Assembly: GCF_002029255.1 (NCBI RefSeq) | Contig: NZ_MZGT01000022.1 | Coordinates: 1-64,000, forward strand | DNA length: 64,000 nucleotides | Direction: 5' to 3' | Source of the DNA: Clostridium chromiireducens | GTDB taxonomy: Bacteria > Bacillota > Clostridia > Clostridiales > Clostridiaceae | Shown: one piece after another, positions 28,506 to 38,587 of the stretch | How the letters are laid out: each line of letters starts with the position of its first letter | Position numbering within the stretch: the stretch's first letter is position 1 | Made by a program: the position numbers and the translations under genes | The notes under the pieces: generated by a model | Databases searched by the model: none | What the model was told of the DNA's origin: nothing | The model's input: the letters and a program-made list of their open reading frames with translations, nothing else

Positions 28506-28646
28506 ATTTTATTGCATCAGTAAATGTTTTAAATAATTTTTTATTCATGACATTGGATTTTGTGAAATCATATTCCAGTTTTATATAAATGTCTTTTACT
28601 AAGTTACTAATACTTCCTTTATAAACCAAGTAATTATACCAATAAA

Positions 28647-28726
28647 AAATAAAGGTTACTGAAAAATTTATTTATACATTTTGAATTACTTTTCTGCATA
28701 AAATCATATTTTCAGTTACCTTTATT
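28647..28726 (-). terminator. Long stem-loop terminator of the CPBP gene
   Basis: About 18-bp stem with one mismatch (28647-28665 with 28709-28726) and a loop of about 43 nt. On the minus strand it ends in TTTATTTTTTATT, 65 bp after the CPBP protease stop. Confidence 0.65.
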
Positions 28727-28791
28727 ATTCAAATATTATTATTTTAATCTAAATTGAATTACATTATTAATCATTTTTCTTTCACGAACCT

Positions 28792-29763
28792 TTATGAAAT
28801 TGGTTTTATACTACTTATAACACTAAACAAATCAAAAATGATTACTACAATTACTAAAATAGAAGTGAAAAACTTAAGCCAAATTCCCTTTTCTGTAGTA
28901 TTAGCTTGAAGCCACCCAGTAATATTATTCTTATTTCTAAGAATAGCTATTATTAGTATTATTAAGCTGACAGATATAAGAGACATATTAATAATTATAT
29001 TTGTATTATTAGTTACATATGAAGTAGATTGTGATAATACTTGTACACTAATGTTATTAATAATATGTAAAATTATAGTTAATTTTATTGAATACTCAGT
29101 CGCTAAATATCCTAATATTATACCTATCCCAACTCCCATAAATATCTGAAAGAAATTGCCATGCATCAATCCAAATAATAATGCTGAAACTATTATAGCA
29201 AAACGCTTTCCATGTTTCTGCAGACTCCTAAGAACTGCACCTCTATATATAAATTCTTCGATTATAGGTCCCAATATACACGAATAAATAATCATTGGTA
29301 CTGTGAGTTCATTTAATGCATCCAGATCTTCCAATGCTGAATTAGCACTTAATCCAATTGCATTTAAGCCTATTTCTAAGATATTAGAAAACAATACCAA
29401 TGAACTATTTATAGCTATTATTACAATAAAACCAAACACTAAAGTTCTAAAAGTAAATTTTCTATTTTCTAACTTTAAATCATAATAAAAAAATTTCTTT
29501 CCTCTATATATGAGAAATGGAATAAATGAAACCAAGACTGCAACTATACTCATTATTCCATTATAAGTTCCATTATCTAGAACCTTTTCTAATTGATAGT
29601 TAGTTATATTAGGATCTTTTATAATCTCGACTAATGTAATAAACATAGCAAAAATTATTACAGCTAAATTAGCCAACAACTCTTTCATTAAAATAGTAAG
29701 CCCAAGCTTATTAAAATCTTTTTTTATTAACTTACTAATAGCTTTAGATTCGTTATTATTCAT
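28792..29763 (-). CDS. CPBP-family intramembrane metalloprotease
   Basis: A 323-residue membrane protein with about eight helices and the CAAX-protease/bacteriocin-processing (CPBP, Abi) motifs: EEFIYRGAVL (EExxxR), FGLMHGN (FxxxH) and HIINNIS (HxxxN). These are the catalytic glutamates and metal-binding histidines of the family. It may process a peptide or membrane protein, or give self-immunity to a bacteriocin, but no peptide gene is adjacent. The ATG follows GGAGTGAG. It is monocistronic and divergent from the lectin gene. Confidence 0.88.
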   Translation of the reverse strand: MNNNESKAISKLIKKDFNKLGLTILMKELLANLAVIIFAMFITLVEIIKDPNITNYQLEKVLDNGTYNGIMSIVAVLVSFIPFLIYRGKKFFYYDLKLENRKFTFRTLVFGFIVIIAINSSLVLFSNILEIGLNAIGLSANSALEDLDALNELTVPMIIYSCILGPIIEEFIYRGAVLRSLQKHGKRFAIIVSALLFGLMHGNFFQIFMGVGIGIILGYLATEYSIKLTIILHIINNISVQVLSQSTSYVTNNTNIIINMSLISVSLIILIIAILRNKNNITGWLQANTTEKGIWLKFFTSILVIVVIIFDLFSVISSIKPIS

Positions 29764-29938
29764 TCATCTCACTCCAATATACTTTTCCTAGTTTAAGTAT
29801 ATTACATTATACTTAATAAAAGAATATCTCTAATAGTGAAACTGTTGTTTTCTTCTTTCAGTAACACTCCTAAACATTATTCATAATATGAATTTGATAG
29901 GTTCTTAAACCATAAAAAATATTATAAGGTGATATCAA

Positions 29939-31231
29939 ATGTGTATTGATGATTTTTTTTACTGTCCTAGTTTTATGGAAGACGCTGATTTTCCATCATT
30001 AAATGCTAAATTTAGAGGGTATAATAACGATAATGATCGAAAAGTACTTGATGAACTTGATTCATTTTATGATAGATATTACTTACGCGATACTCGAGCT
30101 TCTGAACAGGATGTGAATAAAATTATACGAGCTCTTCAAACTCAGCAACCTCAGCTCTATACAGGATTTCAAGGGATAATCGATAATTATTTTAGAACAG
30201 TTATTTCTTTTACATTAGACAATTCTTCAAATTATACAGGAAATATTAATCAAAGAACAAACTCCATTTTTAACGATTTTAGAAGAAGATATAACAAAAT
30301 TTTTGTTGAACTACGCTCTTCTGGCATTCCTAATGGCATAATTAACCGTATTTTTAGAAATGTAATTGCATTCACCTTAAGATACAGCGACTCAGCACCT
30401 AGCCCTACACCAATTCCCGGCACTAATTGGAGTCAATGGGAAGATCTTGGTGGTGTACTAAACTCTGGACCAGGCGTTTCATCTTGGTCAACAAATAGAC
30501 TTGATACTTTCGTAGCTGGCAGCGACAATGCTTTGTACCATAAATACTGGAATGGATCTAGCTGGAGTGACTGGGAAAGCTTAGGCGGAGTTTTAGCATC
30601 TGCCCCTGCAGCTATTTCTTGGGGACTTAATAGAATTGATGTCTTTGTAAGAGGCACAAGTAACTCCATGTATCACAAATATTGGAATGGCACTAACTGG
30701 AGTGATTGGGAAGACCTCGGTGGTATTTTCACTTCATCTCCCGCTGCCTCTTCATGGGGTAATAATAGAATTGATACTTTTGTACGTGGTACCAATAATG
30801 TGCTTTATCATAAATACTGGAATGATTCCAGTTGGAGTGATTGGGAGAGTCTCGGTGGTGTTCTTACTTCATCTCCTGCTGCTGTTTCTTGGGGCAATAG
30901 CAGAATTGATGTGTTCGCTCGAGGTCAAGGAAATCAGCTGTACCATAAGTGGTGGGATGGCTCAAATTGGAGTGATTGGGAGAACCTAGGTGGCAATATA
31001 ACTTCTGCTCCTGCTGTTTCCTCTAGAACTTCTAATAGACTTGAGGTATTTGCAAGAGGAGAAAATAATCAGCTTCAAACAATAATTTGGAATGGAACTC
31101 GCTGGAGCGATTGGCAAGACATAGGAGGTATACTCACCTCCGATCCAGCTGCCGTTTCTTGGGGACCTAATAGAACTGATGTATTTGCTAGAGGCACGAA
31201 TAATGCTTTATGGCATATATGGAGGGACTAG
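29939..31231 (+). CDS. PLL-type beta-propeller lectin with novel N-terminal domain
   Basis: A 430-residue protein. Residues from about 163 to the end form six repeats of 48-49 residues with the consensus WSDWExLGGxLxSxPAAxSWGxNRxDVFxRGTxNxLYHKxWNGSx, the pattern of PLL-like fucose/O-methyl-sugar-binding beta-propellers first known from Photorhabdus. The last repeat is short (LWHIWRD). The N-terminal 150 residues form an alpha-rich domain (two similar segments, YFRTVISFTL and IFRNVIAFTL) that I do not recognise, joined by a SPTPIPGT linker. No signal peptide is seen, so it is either cytoplasmic or released in a non-classical way. AAGGTGAT precedes the ATG. The repeats use slightly more G and C than the neighbours. 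Confidence 0.8.
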   Translation: MCIDDFFYCPSFMEDADFPSLNAKFRGYNNDNDRKVLDELDSFYDRYYLRDTRASEQDVNKIIRALQTQQPQLYTGFQGIIDNYFRTVISFTLDNSSNYTGNINQRTNSIFNDFRRRYNKIFVELRSSGIPNGIINRIFRNVIAFTLRYSDSAPSPTPIPGTNWSQWEDLGGVLNSGPGVSSWSTNRLDTFVAGSDNALYHKYWNGSSWSDWESLGGVLASAPAAISWGLNRIDVFVRGTSNSMYHKYWNGTNWSDWEDLGGIFTSSPAASSWGNNRIDTFVRGTNNVLYHKYWNDSSWSDWESLGGVLTSSPAAVSWGNSRIDVFARGQGNQLYHKWWDGSNWSDWENLGGNITSAPAVSSRTSNRLEVFARGENNQLQTIIWNGTRWSDWQDIGGILTSDPAAVSWGPNRTDVFARGTNNALWHIWRD

Positions 31232-31237
31232 TAAAAT

Positions 31238-31268
31238 AAAATGCTTGGTGCAGGACACTAAGCATTTT
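31238..31268. terminator. Bidirectional terminator
   Basis: AAAATGCTTGGTG and CACTAAGCATTTT form a 13-bp stem with one G-T pair and a 5-nt loop between the convergent lectin and HTH-cupin genes. Confidence 0.75.
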
Positions 31269-31273
31269 CATTA

Positions 31274-31828
31274 CTATTTGCAGTAAAGTATAACATTTTG
31301 AAATATAGCTATTCTTTCACTGAAATTCTTGTAAGAATGTGGTTTATTAGCGGCAAATTTAATAGAATTTCCTTTTTGTAATATAAACTTTCTATTATTT
31401 ATTTCCAATTCAATCTGCCCTGCTGTAACTATAACATATTCTTCTACCCCATCATTATGTGGAGGAGATATATGATTGCACCCTGGTTCTAATTCAATTG
31501 TAAATATTTCAAACCCCTTACTTGCATCAAAAGGGAATATTGGAAATAGCTTCATCATACAATTGTCTTCAATTACTGGTTTTATAACTTTCTGATCTAC
31601 TACTTTTAAATCATCTTGATCCTCATCAATAAAAAATGAAAAGGATACTTTTAACCCAGTTGCAATTTTCCATAGTGTTGAGACTGTTGGGTTTGATATT
31701 CCCCTTTCAATTTGCCCAAGCATTGCTTTACTTACGCCTGTTAATTTAGATGCCTCATCCAAACTTAGTTCTCTTGTGTTCCTTATTTCCTTTAATTTAT
31801 TACCAATTATAATATTCAAACTTTTCAT
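31274..31828 (-). CDS. XRE-family regulator with C-terminal cupin
   Basis: A 184-residue regulator: N-terminal helix-turn-helix (about 5-60, LSLDEASKLTGVSKAMLGQIERGISNPTVSTLWKIA) and C-terminal cupin_2 domain (about 105-180, LEPGCNHISPPHNDGVEEYVIVTAGQIELEI). Proteins of this build sense a small metabolite or metal through the cupin. It is divergent from an EamA-like exporter; three copies of a GTATGTTATAACATAC-like dyad lie in the shared 136-bp region, so it most likely represses the exporter and itself. Confidence 0.9.
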   Translation of the reverse strand: MKSLNIIIGNKLKEIRNTRELSLDEASKLTGVSKAMLGQIERGISNPTVSTLWKIATGLKVSFSFFIDEDQDDLKVVDQKVIKPVIEDNCMMKLFPIFPFDASKGFEIFTIELEPGCNHISPPHNDGVEEYVIVTAGQIELEINNRKFILQKGNSIKFAANKPHSYKNFSERIAIFQNVILYCK

Positions 31829-31848
31829 TGCCTCACTCCTACCAGTAT

Positions 31849-31960
31849 GTATGTTATAACATAAATACTAAATATATTGTATATTATAACATACAGGTTT
31901 ATAATATATAATATACTACTTCTCATATTAACTTATAATTTTATCTTACTATAACATACG
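31849..31960. promoter_or_regulatory. Operator cluster between HTH-cupin regulator and exporter
   Basis: Dyad GTATGTTATAACATAC: copy 1 at 31849-31864 (last base differs), copy 2 at 31879-31894 (one mismatch), and a half-site ATAACATAC at 31951-31959, immediately before the ribosome site of the exporter gene. Confidence 0.6.
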
Positions 31961-31970
31961 GGGGTTGAAA

Positions 31971-32906
31971 ATGGCAAAAGCAATTATATTAGGAATATCA
32001 GCATCATTTTTTTTTGCATTTACTTTTATACTTAATCAGCAAATGAATATTTCTGGAGGCAGCTGGCTTTGGAGTTCATCTCTAAGATATATTTTTATGT
32101 TACCTATACTATTTTTTATCATGGTTATAAACAATAAATTACTGGCAGTTCTAAATGATATTATAGAAAAACCTATTCAATGGTTGATTTGGAGTACAGT
32201 AGGTTTTGGCTTCTTTTATGCACCATTAAGTTTTGCATCAGTATACGGACCATCATGGTTAGTTGCTGGAACTTGGCAAATAACAATAATTGCTGGTGCA
32301 CTTATGTCTCCATTATTTTATAGGAATGTTGAAACAGAGGATGGCTTTTATAAAGTAAGAAACAAAATGCCAACAAAATCACTCTTAATGTCCTCAATAA
32401 TTCTTTTGGGTATTTTTTTAATGCAGCTAGAAATATCAAAAGGCATATCAACTTCTCAAACACTTCTTGGAGTTATCCCTGTTGTTTTAGCCGCATTTTC
32501 TTATCCCCTAGGCAACCGTAAAATGATCGAGATTTGTGATAACAAGTTTACTACTTTTCAAAGAGTTTTTGGTATGACACTATGCAGTATGCCTTTTTGG
32601 TTAATAATATCTATTTGTGGTATTTTAGATGTTGGACTGCCAAGTAGCGGACAAGTATTCCAATCTTTCATAGTTGCTATTTTCTCAGGTATTATTGCAA
32701 CTATACTATTTTTCAAGGCTACTGATATGGTAAGTAATGATACTCACAAGCTATCAGTTGTTGAATCAACACAATCAGGTGAAGTTATCTTTACACTTCT
32801 TGGAGGTTTGTTTATATTTCATGACAAAGTTCCAACTCTTATTAGTATTGTAGGTATCACCCTTGTTGTTACAGGTATGATTCTTAATAGTCTTATTCAA
32901 GAGTAA
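31971..32906 (+). CDS. EamA/DMT-family multidrug efflux transporter
   Basis: About 311 residues with ten predicted helices, in the drug/metabolite transporter superfamily (the multidrug-resistance efflux group). Two internal halves can be seen (first starting ILGISASFFFAFTFILNQQMN, second VIPVVLAAFSYPLGNRKM), and the protein ends in a helix GITLVVTGMILNSL. The ATG at 31971 follows GGGGG; the TTG 6 nt earlier overlaps this site and is unlikely. Regulation by the divergent HTH-cupin protein is suggested by operator-like repeats in the intergenic region. Substrate unknown. Confidence 0.85.
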   Translation: MAKAIILGISASFFFAFTFILNQQMNISGGSWLWSSSLRYIFMLPILFFIMVINNKLLAVLNDIIEKPIQWLIWSTVGFGFFYAPLSFASVYGPSWLVAGTWQITIIAGALMSPLFYRNVETEDGFYKVRNKMPTKSLLMSSIILLGIFLMQLEISKGISTSQTLLGVIPVVLAAFSYPLGNRKMIEICDNKFTTFQRVFGMTLCSMPFWLIISICGILDVGLPSSGQVFQSFIVAIFSGIIATILFFKATDMVSNDTHKLSVVESTQSGEVIFTLLGGLFIFHDKVPTLISIVGITLVVTGMILNSLIQE

Positions 32907-33022
32907 CAAAAAATATAGAAATGTTTCATGTTAATAGGCTACAAATAGAAAGTTTAAATAAGTGAATATAATAAATGAAAACTTGTTCTCATATTAATTT
33001 GTGCATGAATTATGATAACTAA

Positions 33023-33059
33023 AAACGTGTGTACTAAATTTAATCTAGTACACACGTTT
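33023..33059 (-). terminator. Terminator of citrate synthase gene
   Basis: A perfect 14-bp stem (33023-33036 with 33046-33059), followed on the minus strand by TTTTTAG. It may also stop the convergent exporter transcript. Confidence 0.8.
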
Positions 33060-33093
33060 CTTATCTATATACATTTATTATTATATAGCTTTT

Positions 33094-34455
33094 TTATCTT
33101 TCATCTATATCAATATATTTTTTTCTTTTAACAACACTCTTATATGCAGGTCTAATTATTTTTCCTGAATTGACTATTTCTTCAATTCTGTGAGCGCTCC
33201 AACCTGCTATTCTTGAAATGGCAAAGATAGGAGTAAATAATTCAGGAGGAATATCTAACATTCTATATACAAAACCTGAATAAAAATCTACATTCGCACT
33301 TACGCCCTTATACATCTTTCTCACTTTTCCCACTGCTTCAGGCGCTAGTTTTTCAACCTTCTCATATAGATTATACTCATCTTCAAACCCTTTTTCCTTT
33401 GCCAATCTTGCAACATGTTCCTTAAAAATTACAGCTCTTGGATCAGAAATTGAGTAAACAGCATGACCTATGCCATAAATGAGTCCTGATCGATCAAACG
33501 CTTTCTTATTTAGCAACTTAACTAAATACTCCTCAATTTCCTTATCATCCTCCCAATTCTCTACATTTTGTTTTATATCTTCGAACATCTGTGTCACTTT
33601 AATATTTGCTCCACCATGTCTAGGTCCTTTTAAAGATCCAAGCGCCGCAGCTATAACCGAATAAGTGTCAGAACCTGAAGACGTAACAACATGTGTAACG
33701 AAAGAAGAATTATTTCCACCTCCATGTTCTGCATGGAGAACAAGAGCAAGATCTAATAAAGTTGCTTCAAGCTTTGTATATTTACTATCTGGTCTGAGCA
33801 TATATAAAATATTTTCAGCTGTGCTTAGATTCTTTTGAGGACTGTGTATAAATAAACTTTTATTTCCATGATAATGTGAATGCGCCTGATAACCGTAAAC
33901 TGCAATCAATGGAAAACATGCTATAAGTTTTAAACACTGCTTTAGCACATTTTCTATTGTAGTATCGTCAGCTGAATCATCTAGACTATAAAAAGCCAAC
34001 ACACTTCTTGCAATAGAATTCATAATATCCCTGCTCGGCATTTTTAATATCATATCACGAACAAAATCATCTGGTAAACTTCTATATTCCGCCAATAACT
34101 CTTCAAAGTCCTTAAGTTCCTCTTTATTTGGTAGATTTCCAAATAAAAGTAAATAGCACGTCTCTTCAAAACCATAACTATTAGTTTTCATAAAACCCGT
34201 GACAATATCTGAAATATCTATGCCTCTGTAAAGCAATTTTCCTGGTATTGGAACCATCTCATTTTCTTCAACAATATAAGATCTAACATCCCCAATTTCT
34301 GTGAGTCCTACAAGAACGCCTCTTCCATCTATATCCCTAAGTCCTCTTTTAACCTGATATTTTGAAAATAGTTCAGAGTCTATTATATTGCTTGTACGTG
34401 CTCTATTGGTAAGTTCTTTTAACATCTTTTCTTCAAGTTGGATAATTTTTTTCAT
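33094..34455 (-). CDS. gltA: Citrate synthase (Si type)
   Basis: Condenses acetyl-CoA with oxaloacetate to citrate, the entry to the oxidative branch that leads to 2-oxoglutarate and glutamate in clostridia. Catalytic histidines sit in LHAEHGGGNNSSF and GIGHAVYSISDPRA, with the later SANVDFYSGFVYRML (catalytic aspartate in the family motif) near the C-terminus. At 453 residues it has an N-terminal extension over the roughly 370-residue short forms. It is of the common Si type and not the Re-citrate synthase found in some clostridia. AAGGGG precedes the ATG by 6 nt. Monocistronic. 2-Methylcitrate synthase activity cannot be excluded. Confidence 0.92.
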   Translation of the reverse strand: MKKIIQLEEKMLKELTNRARTSNIIDSELFSKYQVKRGLRDIDGRGVLVGLTEIGDVRSYIVEENEMVPIPGKLLYRGIDISDIVTGFMKTNSYGFEETCYLLLFGNLPNKEELKDFEELLAEYRSLPDDFVRDMILKMPSRDIMNSIARSVLAFYSLDDSADDTTIENVLKQCLKLIACFPLIAVYGYQAHSHYHGNKSLFIHSPQKNLSTAENILYMLRPDSKYTKLEATLLDLALVLHAEHGGGNNSSFVTHVVTSSGSDTYSVIAAALGSLKGPRHGGANIKVTQMFEDIKQNVENWEDDKEIEEYLVKLLNKKAFDRSGLIYGIGHAVYSISDPRAVIFKEHVARLAKEKGFEDEYNLYEKVEKLAPEAVGKVRKMYKGVSANVDFYSGFVYRMLDIPPELFTPIFAISRIAGWSAHRIEEIVNSGKIIRPAYKSVVKRKKYIDIDER

Positions 34456-34949
34456 TTTAAGCCCCTTTCAAGATAAATTTTTTACTCATTCTACTTACAA
34501 TTTCAGATCTTTTTTACTATAACATTTATAAAATCAATAGTTTGATTTTAATTATTTTAAAAAATAATTAAAGATTCGTAATTTCGTATCTTAATTGCTG
34601 TAGTTTAATTTCTCATGCCTAAAAAATATATCCTTTATAATTTTAAAATTCTATTTTTTTATATGTCAACATTCTCCCCAAATGATATGATGTAAATAAT
34701 ATAAATGAAGTAACCATAATAATTAAGAGAAAAACTCTTAATCCTATTATAGCAAAAAATCAAAAAAAGTAAAAATTCTTTTACATATTTCCAAAAACAT
34801 CATTATTTAATTAACTATTTAGCAATTTTATCAACAGATTTTTATAAATACAAAAGTGTATTTATACCGTAACTAAACTAATTCACAATATAATATGCAA
34901 AAGATATCCTATACCATCTTTCCCTAACACCTTTACTGCATATAAAAAT
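34456..34949. other. Gene-free region upstream of citrate synthase
   Basis: Nearly 500 bp, strongly AT-rich, with no supported ORF. It must hold the citrate synthase promoter, but no element is distinct enough to name. The length suggests regulation I cannot see. Confidence 0.35.
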
Positions 34950-34980
34950 GAAGCAGCAATCTTTAGTATATTGCTGCTTC
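34950..34980 (-). terminator. Terminator of the second chemoreceptor gene
   Basis: GAAGCAGCAAT and ATTGCTGCTTC make an 11-bp stem, followed on the minus strand by ATTTTTAT, 18 bp after the stop codon. Confidence 0.8.
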
Positions 34981-34998
34981 AAAAAAATACTTCTTCAT

Positions 34999-36717
34999 CT
35001 AAATCTTAAATCTATGAACCATCTCATTAAGATTTTCCGCAAGCTCTGCTTGGTGCTGAGCAGTTACTGCCACTTGTTCAATAGCTTTCGTTGTTTGGCT
35101 TATACTTTCTTTTATTGTTTCAGCATTTTCCGATGATTGCTGCGCCGTTCCAGCTGTATTTTGTATTGCTTCATTTATTTGATTAATGGTCACTGTTAAC
35201 TCTTTAGACATAGATGCTATTTCTTTTGACATATTTGTAACAAACTCTGCATCATTATAATATTTGTTCCCCATGTCTTTCATTGATTCAAATTGAGGAT
35301 CAACATTATCCCTTATAAAGTTTAATACATCTTTACTATTATCAGAAAGGTTTTTAAAAGCTTGTTGCACTTTTATAATTGTATTTTTAATATTGGTTAC
35401 AGCTTCAGATGATTGCTCCGCTAATGCTCTAACCTCCTCAGCGACAACTGCAAATCCTTTTCCTTGTTCTCCTGCTCTCGCAGCTTCAATAGCCGCATTT
35501 AATGCAAGCAAATTAGTTTGCTCTGATATCTCTGCAATGGTATCCGCCATCACCTTAATATTTTCTACTATTTTACCATCTTCAATAGCTCTTAATCCTT
35601 TTTCTTTTTTCTCGTCGTATGTTCGTCTTGTTTCTTGAACAGATGATTTCCCCCTATTTTGAACTTCTGTAGCTCTTCCTTTGGATTCATTAGCATTATT
35701 ACTTCCTTCAATAGCCCTGCTCGATAATATAGTAATACTTGAATTAACTTCCTCTATAGCCGCACTTATTTCTTCCGCTGACGCACTGGTTTCCTGTGCA
35801 TCATTTGTAATTCTATTTATTGCTGCTTCTATATTTTCAGCTTTAATAGTAAGCTCTTCAACCGTAGCAGAAAGTTCCTGGCTTGATGCATTCATATCCT
35901 GAGATCTGCCCATTATTTCTTTTATTAATGCACTCATATCATTTTGCATCATATGAATTGAATTAGCAAGCTCTCCCATTTCATCTTTACGCTTTAGAAG
36001 CTCTTGTGAAATTACCCCTGTAAAATCCCTTTTTGATAAAACTTTTATATATTGTACTGCTGCTTTTAAAGGGTTTGATATCGTCTTTGAAATAACCAAT
36101 GAAAGCATAGTCCCAATAAATACTGCAATTAAGCTAATTATAATAATAATCTTTGTCGAAAAATTGAAATCATTAATATTTTGTTTATTCAAGTTTTCAG
36201 CTAAACTAGCTCTGTAAAACGCTAAATCTTTCAAATTCTTTTGAAATTGTTGAGCTATACTATCAATTGATTTATATTTCTCTAATGCTGCATCCTGATT
36301 TCCATTCATAGCTAGTTTTATGATTTCATCTCTTTTTTCTCTATACTCTTTAAGGTTTTTTTCAAGAGTGTTAATCGTCTCCTGTTCATATTCATCATGT
36401 TTTATTTCTTTATACATTTGCCACTTTTCATCAAAAGATTTTGCTTTAGATTGGATATCCACTAATTTTGAATTTTGCTCGTTAGGATTTTTAGTATCTA
36501 AAATAATATAATATATGTCGCCTTCAATGGTTCTAGCTTGCGCTCTATTATCATTTAACCACTCAACTGGCAATAATGATTCTTGATACATTTCATTAAT
36601 ACTTTTACTCGCTTTTAAATTAAAATAATAGCCTGTACCTCCAAGAATAAAAAGTAGTAGAATCATTGTAGTTGAAAATAAGAAAATCTTTTTCGTTACT
36701 TTTAAATCATTTAACAT
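34999..36717 (-). CDS. Methyl-accepting chemotaxis protein with 4HB sensor
   Basis: A 572-residue chemoreceptor. First helix ([22 protein letters not shown]), a four-helix-bundle sensor (about 32-185; starts [31 protein letters not shown]), second helix ([21 protein letters not shown]), HAMP, and signalling domain with [38 protein letters not shown]. The stretch [25 protein letters not shown] lies between the methylation helices and the tip. The ligand is unknown. GGGGG before the ATG. Single gene between two terminators. Confidence 0.9.
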   Translation of the reverse strand: MLNDLKVTKKIFLFSTTMILLLFILGGTGYYFNLKASKSINEMYQESLLPVEWLNDNRAQARTIEGDIYYIILDTKNPNEQNSKLVDIQSKAKSFDEKWQMYKEIKHDEYEQETINTLEKNLKEYREKRDEIIKLAMNGNQDAALEKYKSIDSIAQQFQKNLKDLAFYRASLAENLNKQNINDFNFSTKIIIIISLIAVFIGTMLSLVISKTISNPLKAAVQYIKVLSKRDFTGVISQELLKRKDEMGELANSIHMMQNDMSALIKEIMGRSQDMNASSQELSATVEELTIKAENIEAAINRITNDAQETSASAEEISAAIEEVNSSITILSSRAIEGSNNANESKGRATEVQNRGKSSVQETRRTYDEKKEKGLRAIEDGKIVENIKVMADTIAEISEQTNLLALNAAIEAARAGEQGKGFAVVAEEVRALAEQSSEAVTNIKNTIIKVQQAFKNLSDNSKDVLNFIRDNVDPQFESMKDMGNKYYNDAEFVTNMSKEIASMSKELTVTINQINEAIQNTAGTAQQSSENAETIKESISQTTKAIEQVAVTAQHQAELAENLNEMVHRFKI

Positions 36718-37081
36718 TTTTAATCCCCCTTGTATACCAATAATCTTTATTGTTCCTATGTGTTTTAATTTCTAAATAAAAAAACACTTCCCCTTTTACA
36801 AATTATATAAAGACAATTACTCCAACTAAAACTAATATTAAATCGATTTCAAATTGATTCATTGTCAAGTTACCTTATATTATAGAAATATTAAACAAAT
36901 TTTTTCTCATTTCTATATTTTCTTATCATCTACTATAACTAAATTTCCAATTCAATTTTACATTTTAACAATATATATGTAATATTAACATTCAAACACA
37001 AAAAAATCAACCTAACAATGTAAATTATACAATTCATTACCATTTATTCTCCATATCCTACCATTAAGTTATTTCTCATAC
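36718..37081. other. Gene-free region upstream of the second chemoreceptor
   Basis: AT-rich and without ORF. A weak dyad (AATC..GATT) occurs near 36842-36860. Nothing else is recognisable. Confidence 0.3.
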
Positions 37082-37119
37082 AAAAAGGTCCAATGTATTC
37101 TTATACCTTGGACCTTTTT
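37082..37119 (-). terminator. Terminator of nfnAB
   Basis: AAAAAGGTCCAA and TTGGACCTTTTT form a 12-bp stem with a 14-nt loop, 84 bp after the nfnB stop codon. Confidence 0.8.
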
Positions 37120-37202
37120 ATCATAGTGTTAGTTTATTTATACTTAATATTTAATTTCTACTATTTGATTTATTATTTTGTGTACCTCATTATAAAAACT
37201 AA

Positions 37203-38582
37203 TTAACTTAAATATTCATCTATAGCTGTTGCCGCTTTCTTACCTGCTCCCATAGCTAAAATTACAGTTGCAGCTCCTGTAACTGCATCTCCACCAGCGT
37301 ACACACCTTCTTTAGTAGTTAATCCATCTTCATTTGCCACTATGCACTTCCATTTATTTACATATAATCCTTCAGTTGTTGATGAAATCAATGGGTTTGG
37401 CGATGTTCCAAGTGACATTATTACTGTATCAACGTCCATAATAAATTCTGAGTTTTCTTTAACTACAGGTTTTCTTCTTCCTGAAGCATCTGGCTCTCCA
37501 AGTTCCATTACAACGCATTTCATTCCTTTAACCCATCCATTTTCGTCTACTAAGATTTCTGTTGGATTTGTTAAAACATCAAATATTACTCCTTCTTCTT
37601 TTGCATGATGTATTTCTTCTGCTCTTGCTGGGAGTTCTGCGTCACTTCTTCTGTAAACAATGTGTGATTCCGCTCCTAATCTTAAGGCAGTTCTAGCAGC
37701 ATCCATAGCAACATTTCCACCACCAACTATAGCAACTTTTTTACCTGCTCTAACTGGAGTGTCATATTCTTCTTTAAATGCTTTCATTAAGTTTACTCTT
37801 GTTAAAAATTCATTAGCAGAGAATACTCCATTTGCATTTTCTCCTGGAATCCCCATAAACTTAGGAAGACCTGCACCCGACCCAATAAAGACAGCCTCAA
37901 ATTTTTCTTCTTCCATTAATTGGTCTATAGTTATTGTTCTTCCGATAATAACGTTGGTTTCAATTTTTACTCCTAATTTCTTTATGTTTTCTATTTCGGC
38001 CTTTACAACATCATCTTTAGGTAATCTAAATTCTGGAATACCATATACTAAAACTCCGCCGGCTTCATGTAAAGCTTCAAATATAGTTACATCGTAGCCT
38101 TTTTTAGCCAAATCACCAGCACAAGTAAGTCCAGCAGGACCACTTCCAATAACAGCAACTTTCTTTCCTTTTGAGGGTTCTCTTTGTGATAAGTCTACAT
38201 TATTTTTTCTTGACCAGTCAGCAGTAAACATTTCTAACTTACCGATTGCTACAGCTTCACCTTTTATTCCAAGCACACAGTTTCCTTCACATTGGCTTTC
38301 TTGTGGACATACTCTACCACAAACTGCTGGAAGTGCACTATATTTTGCTATTTCTTTAGCAGCCCCTTCAAAATCTCCTGTTTTAGCTTTTGAGATAAAT
38401 CCCGGAATGTCAATTGAGACTGGACATCCTTCAACACATTTTGGATTTTTACAATTTAAACATCTATTAGCTTCTTTTATAGCTTGTTCCTCATTATATC
38501 CTAAACAAACTTCTTCAAAGTTTCTAGCCCTTACTTCAGGAGCCTGTTCAGTGACAGGTGTTCTTTTCATTCTATCGTTCAT
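37203..38582 (-). CDS. nfnB: NfnB, large subunit of electron-bifurcating transhydrogenase
   Basis: Subunit of NADH-dependent reduced ferredoxin:NADP oxidoreductase. Residues 30-110 have the cysteine pattern of two [4Fe-4S] clusters (CLNCKNPKCVEGCPV and CGRVCPQESQCEGNC), followed by an FAD-binding Rossmann motif VIGSGPAGLTCAGDLA and an NADPH-binding motif VAIVGGGNVAMDAARTALRLGA. Alone the protein looks like the small subunit of NADPH glutamate synthase, but its place 5 bp after nfnA identifies it as NfnB. The 459-residue length fits. The ribosome site GGAGG overlaps the end of nfnA and is 13 nt from the ATG, so coupling is likely. Confidence 0.92.
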   Translation of the reverse strand: MNDRMKRTPVTEQAPEVRARNFEEVCLGYNEEQAIKEANRCLNCKNPKCVEGCPVSIDIPGFISKAKTGDFEGAAKEIAKYSALPAVCGRVCPQESQCEGNCVLGIKGEAVAIGKLEMFTADWSRKNNVDLSQREPSKGKKVAVIGSGPAGLTCAGDLAKKGYDVTIFEALHEAGGVLVYGIPEFRLPKDDVVKAEIENIKKLGVKIETNVIIGRTITIDQLMEEEKFEAVFIGSGAGLPKFMGIPGENANGVFSANEFLTRVNLMKAFKEEYDTPVRAGKKVAIVGGGNVAMDAARTALRLGAESHIVYRRSDAELPARAEEIHHAKEEGVIFDVLTNPTEILVDENGWVKGMKCVVMELGEPDASGRRKPVVKENSEFIMDVDTVIMSLGTSPNPLISSTTEGLYVNKWKCIVANEDGLTTKEGVYAGGDAVTGAATVILAMGAGKKAATAIDEYLS

Positions 38583-38587
38583 ATCTA

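Noticed and set aside
30423..31231. Tandem DNA repeats of about 147 bp looked at as CRISPR or satellite
   Set aside because: They are in frame and encode the blades of a beta-propeller; units are too long and lack spacers.
34948..35136. 62-residue plus-strand ORF
   Set aside because: It begins inside a terminator arm and runs opposite the chemoreceptor gene.
37203..38582. Glutamate synthase small subunit (GltD)
   Set aside because: No GltB partner; the gene is directly joined to an NfnA-type gene, so NfnB is the better name.
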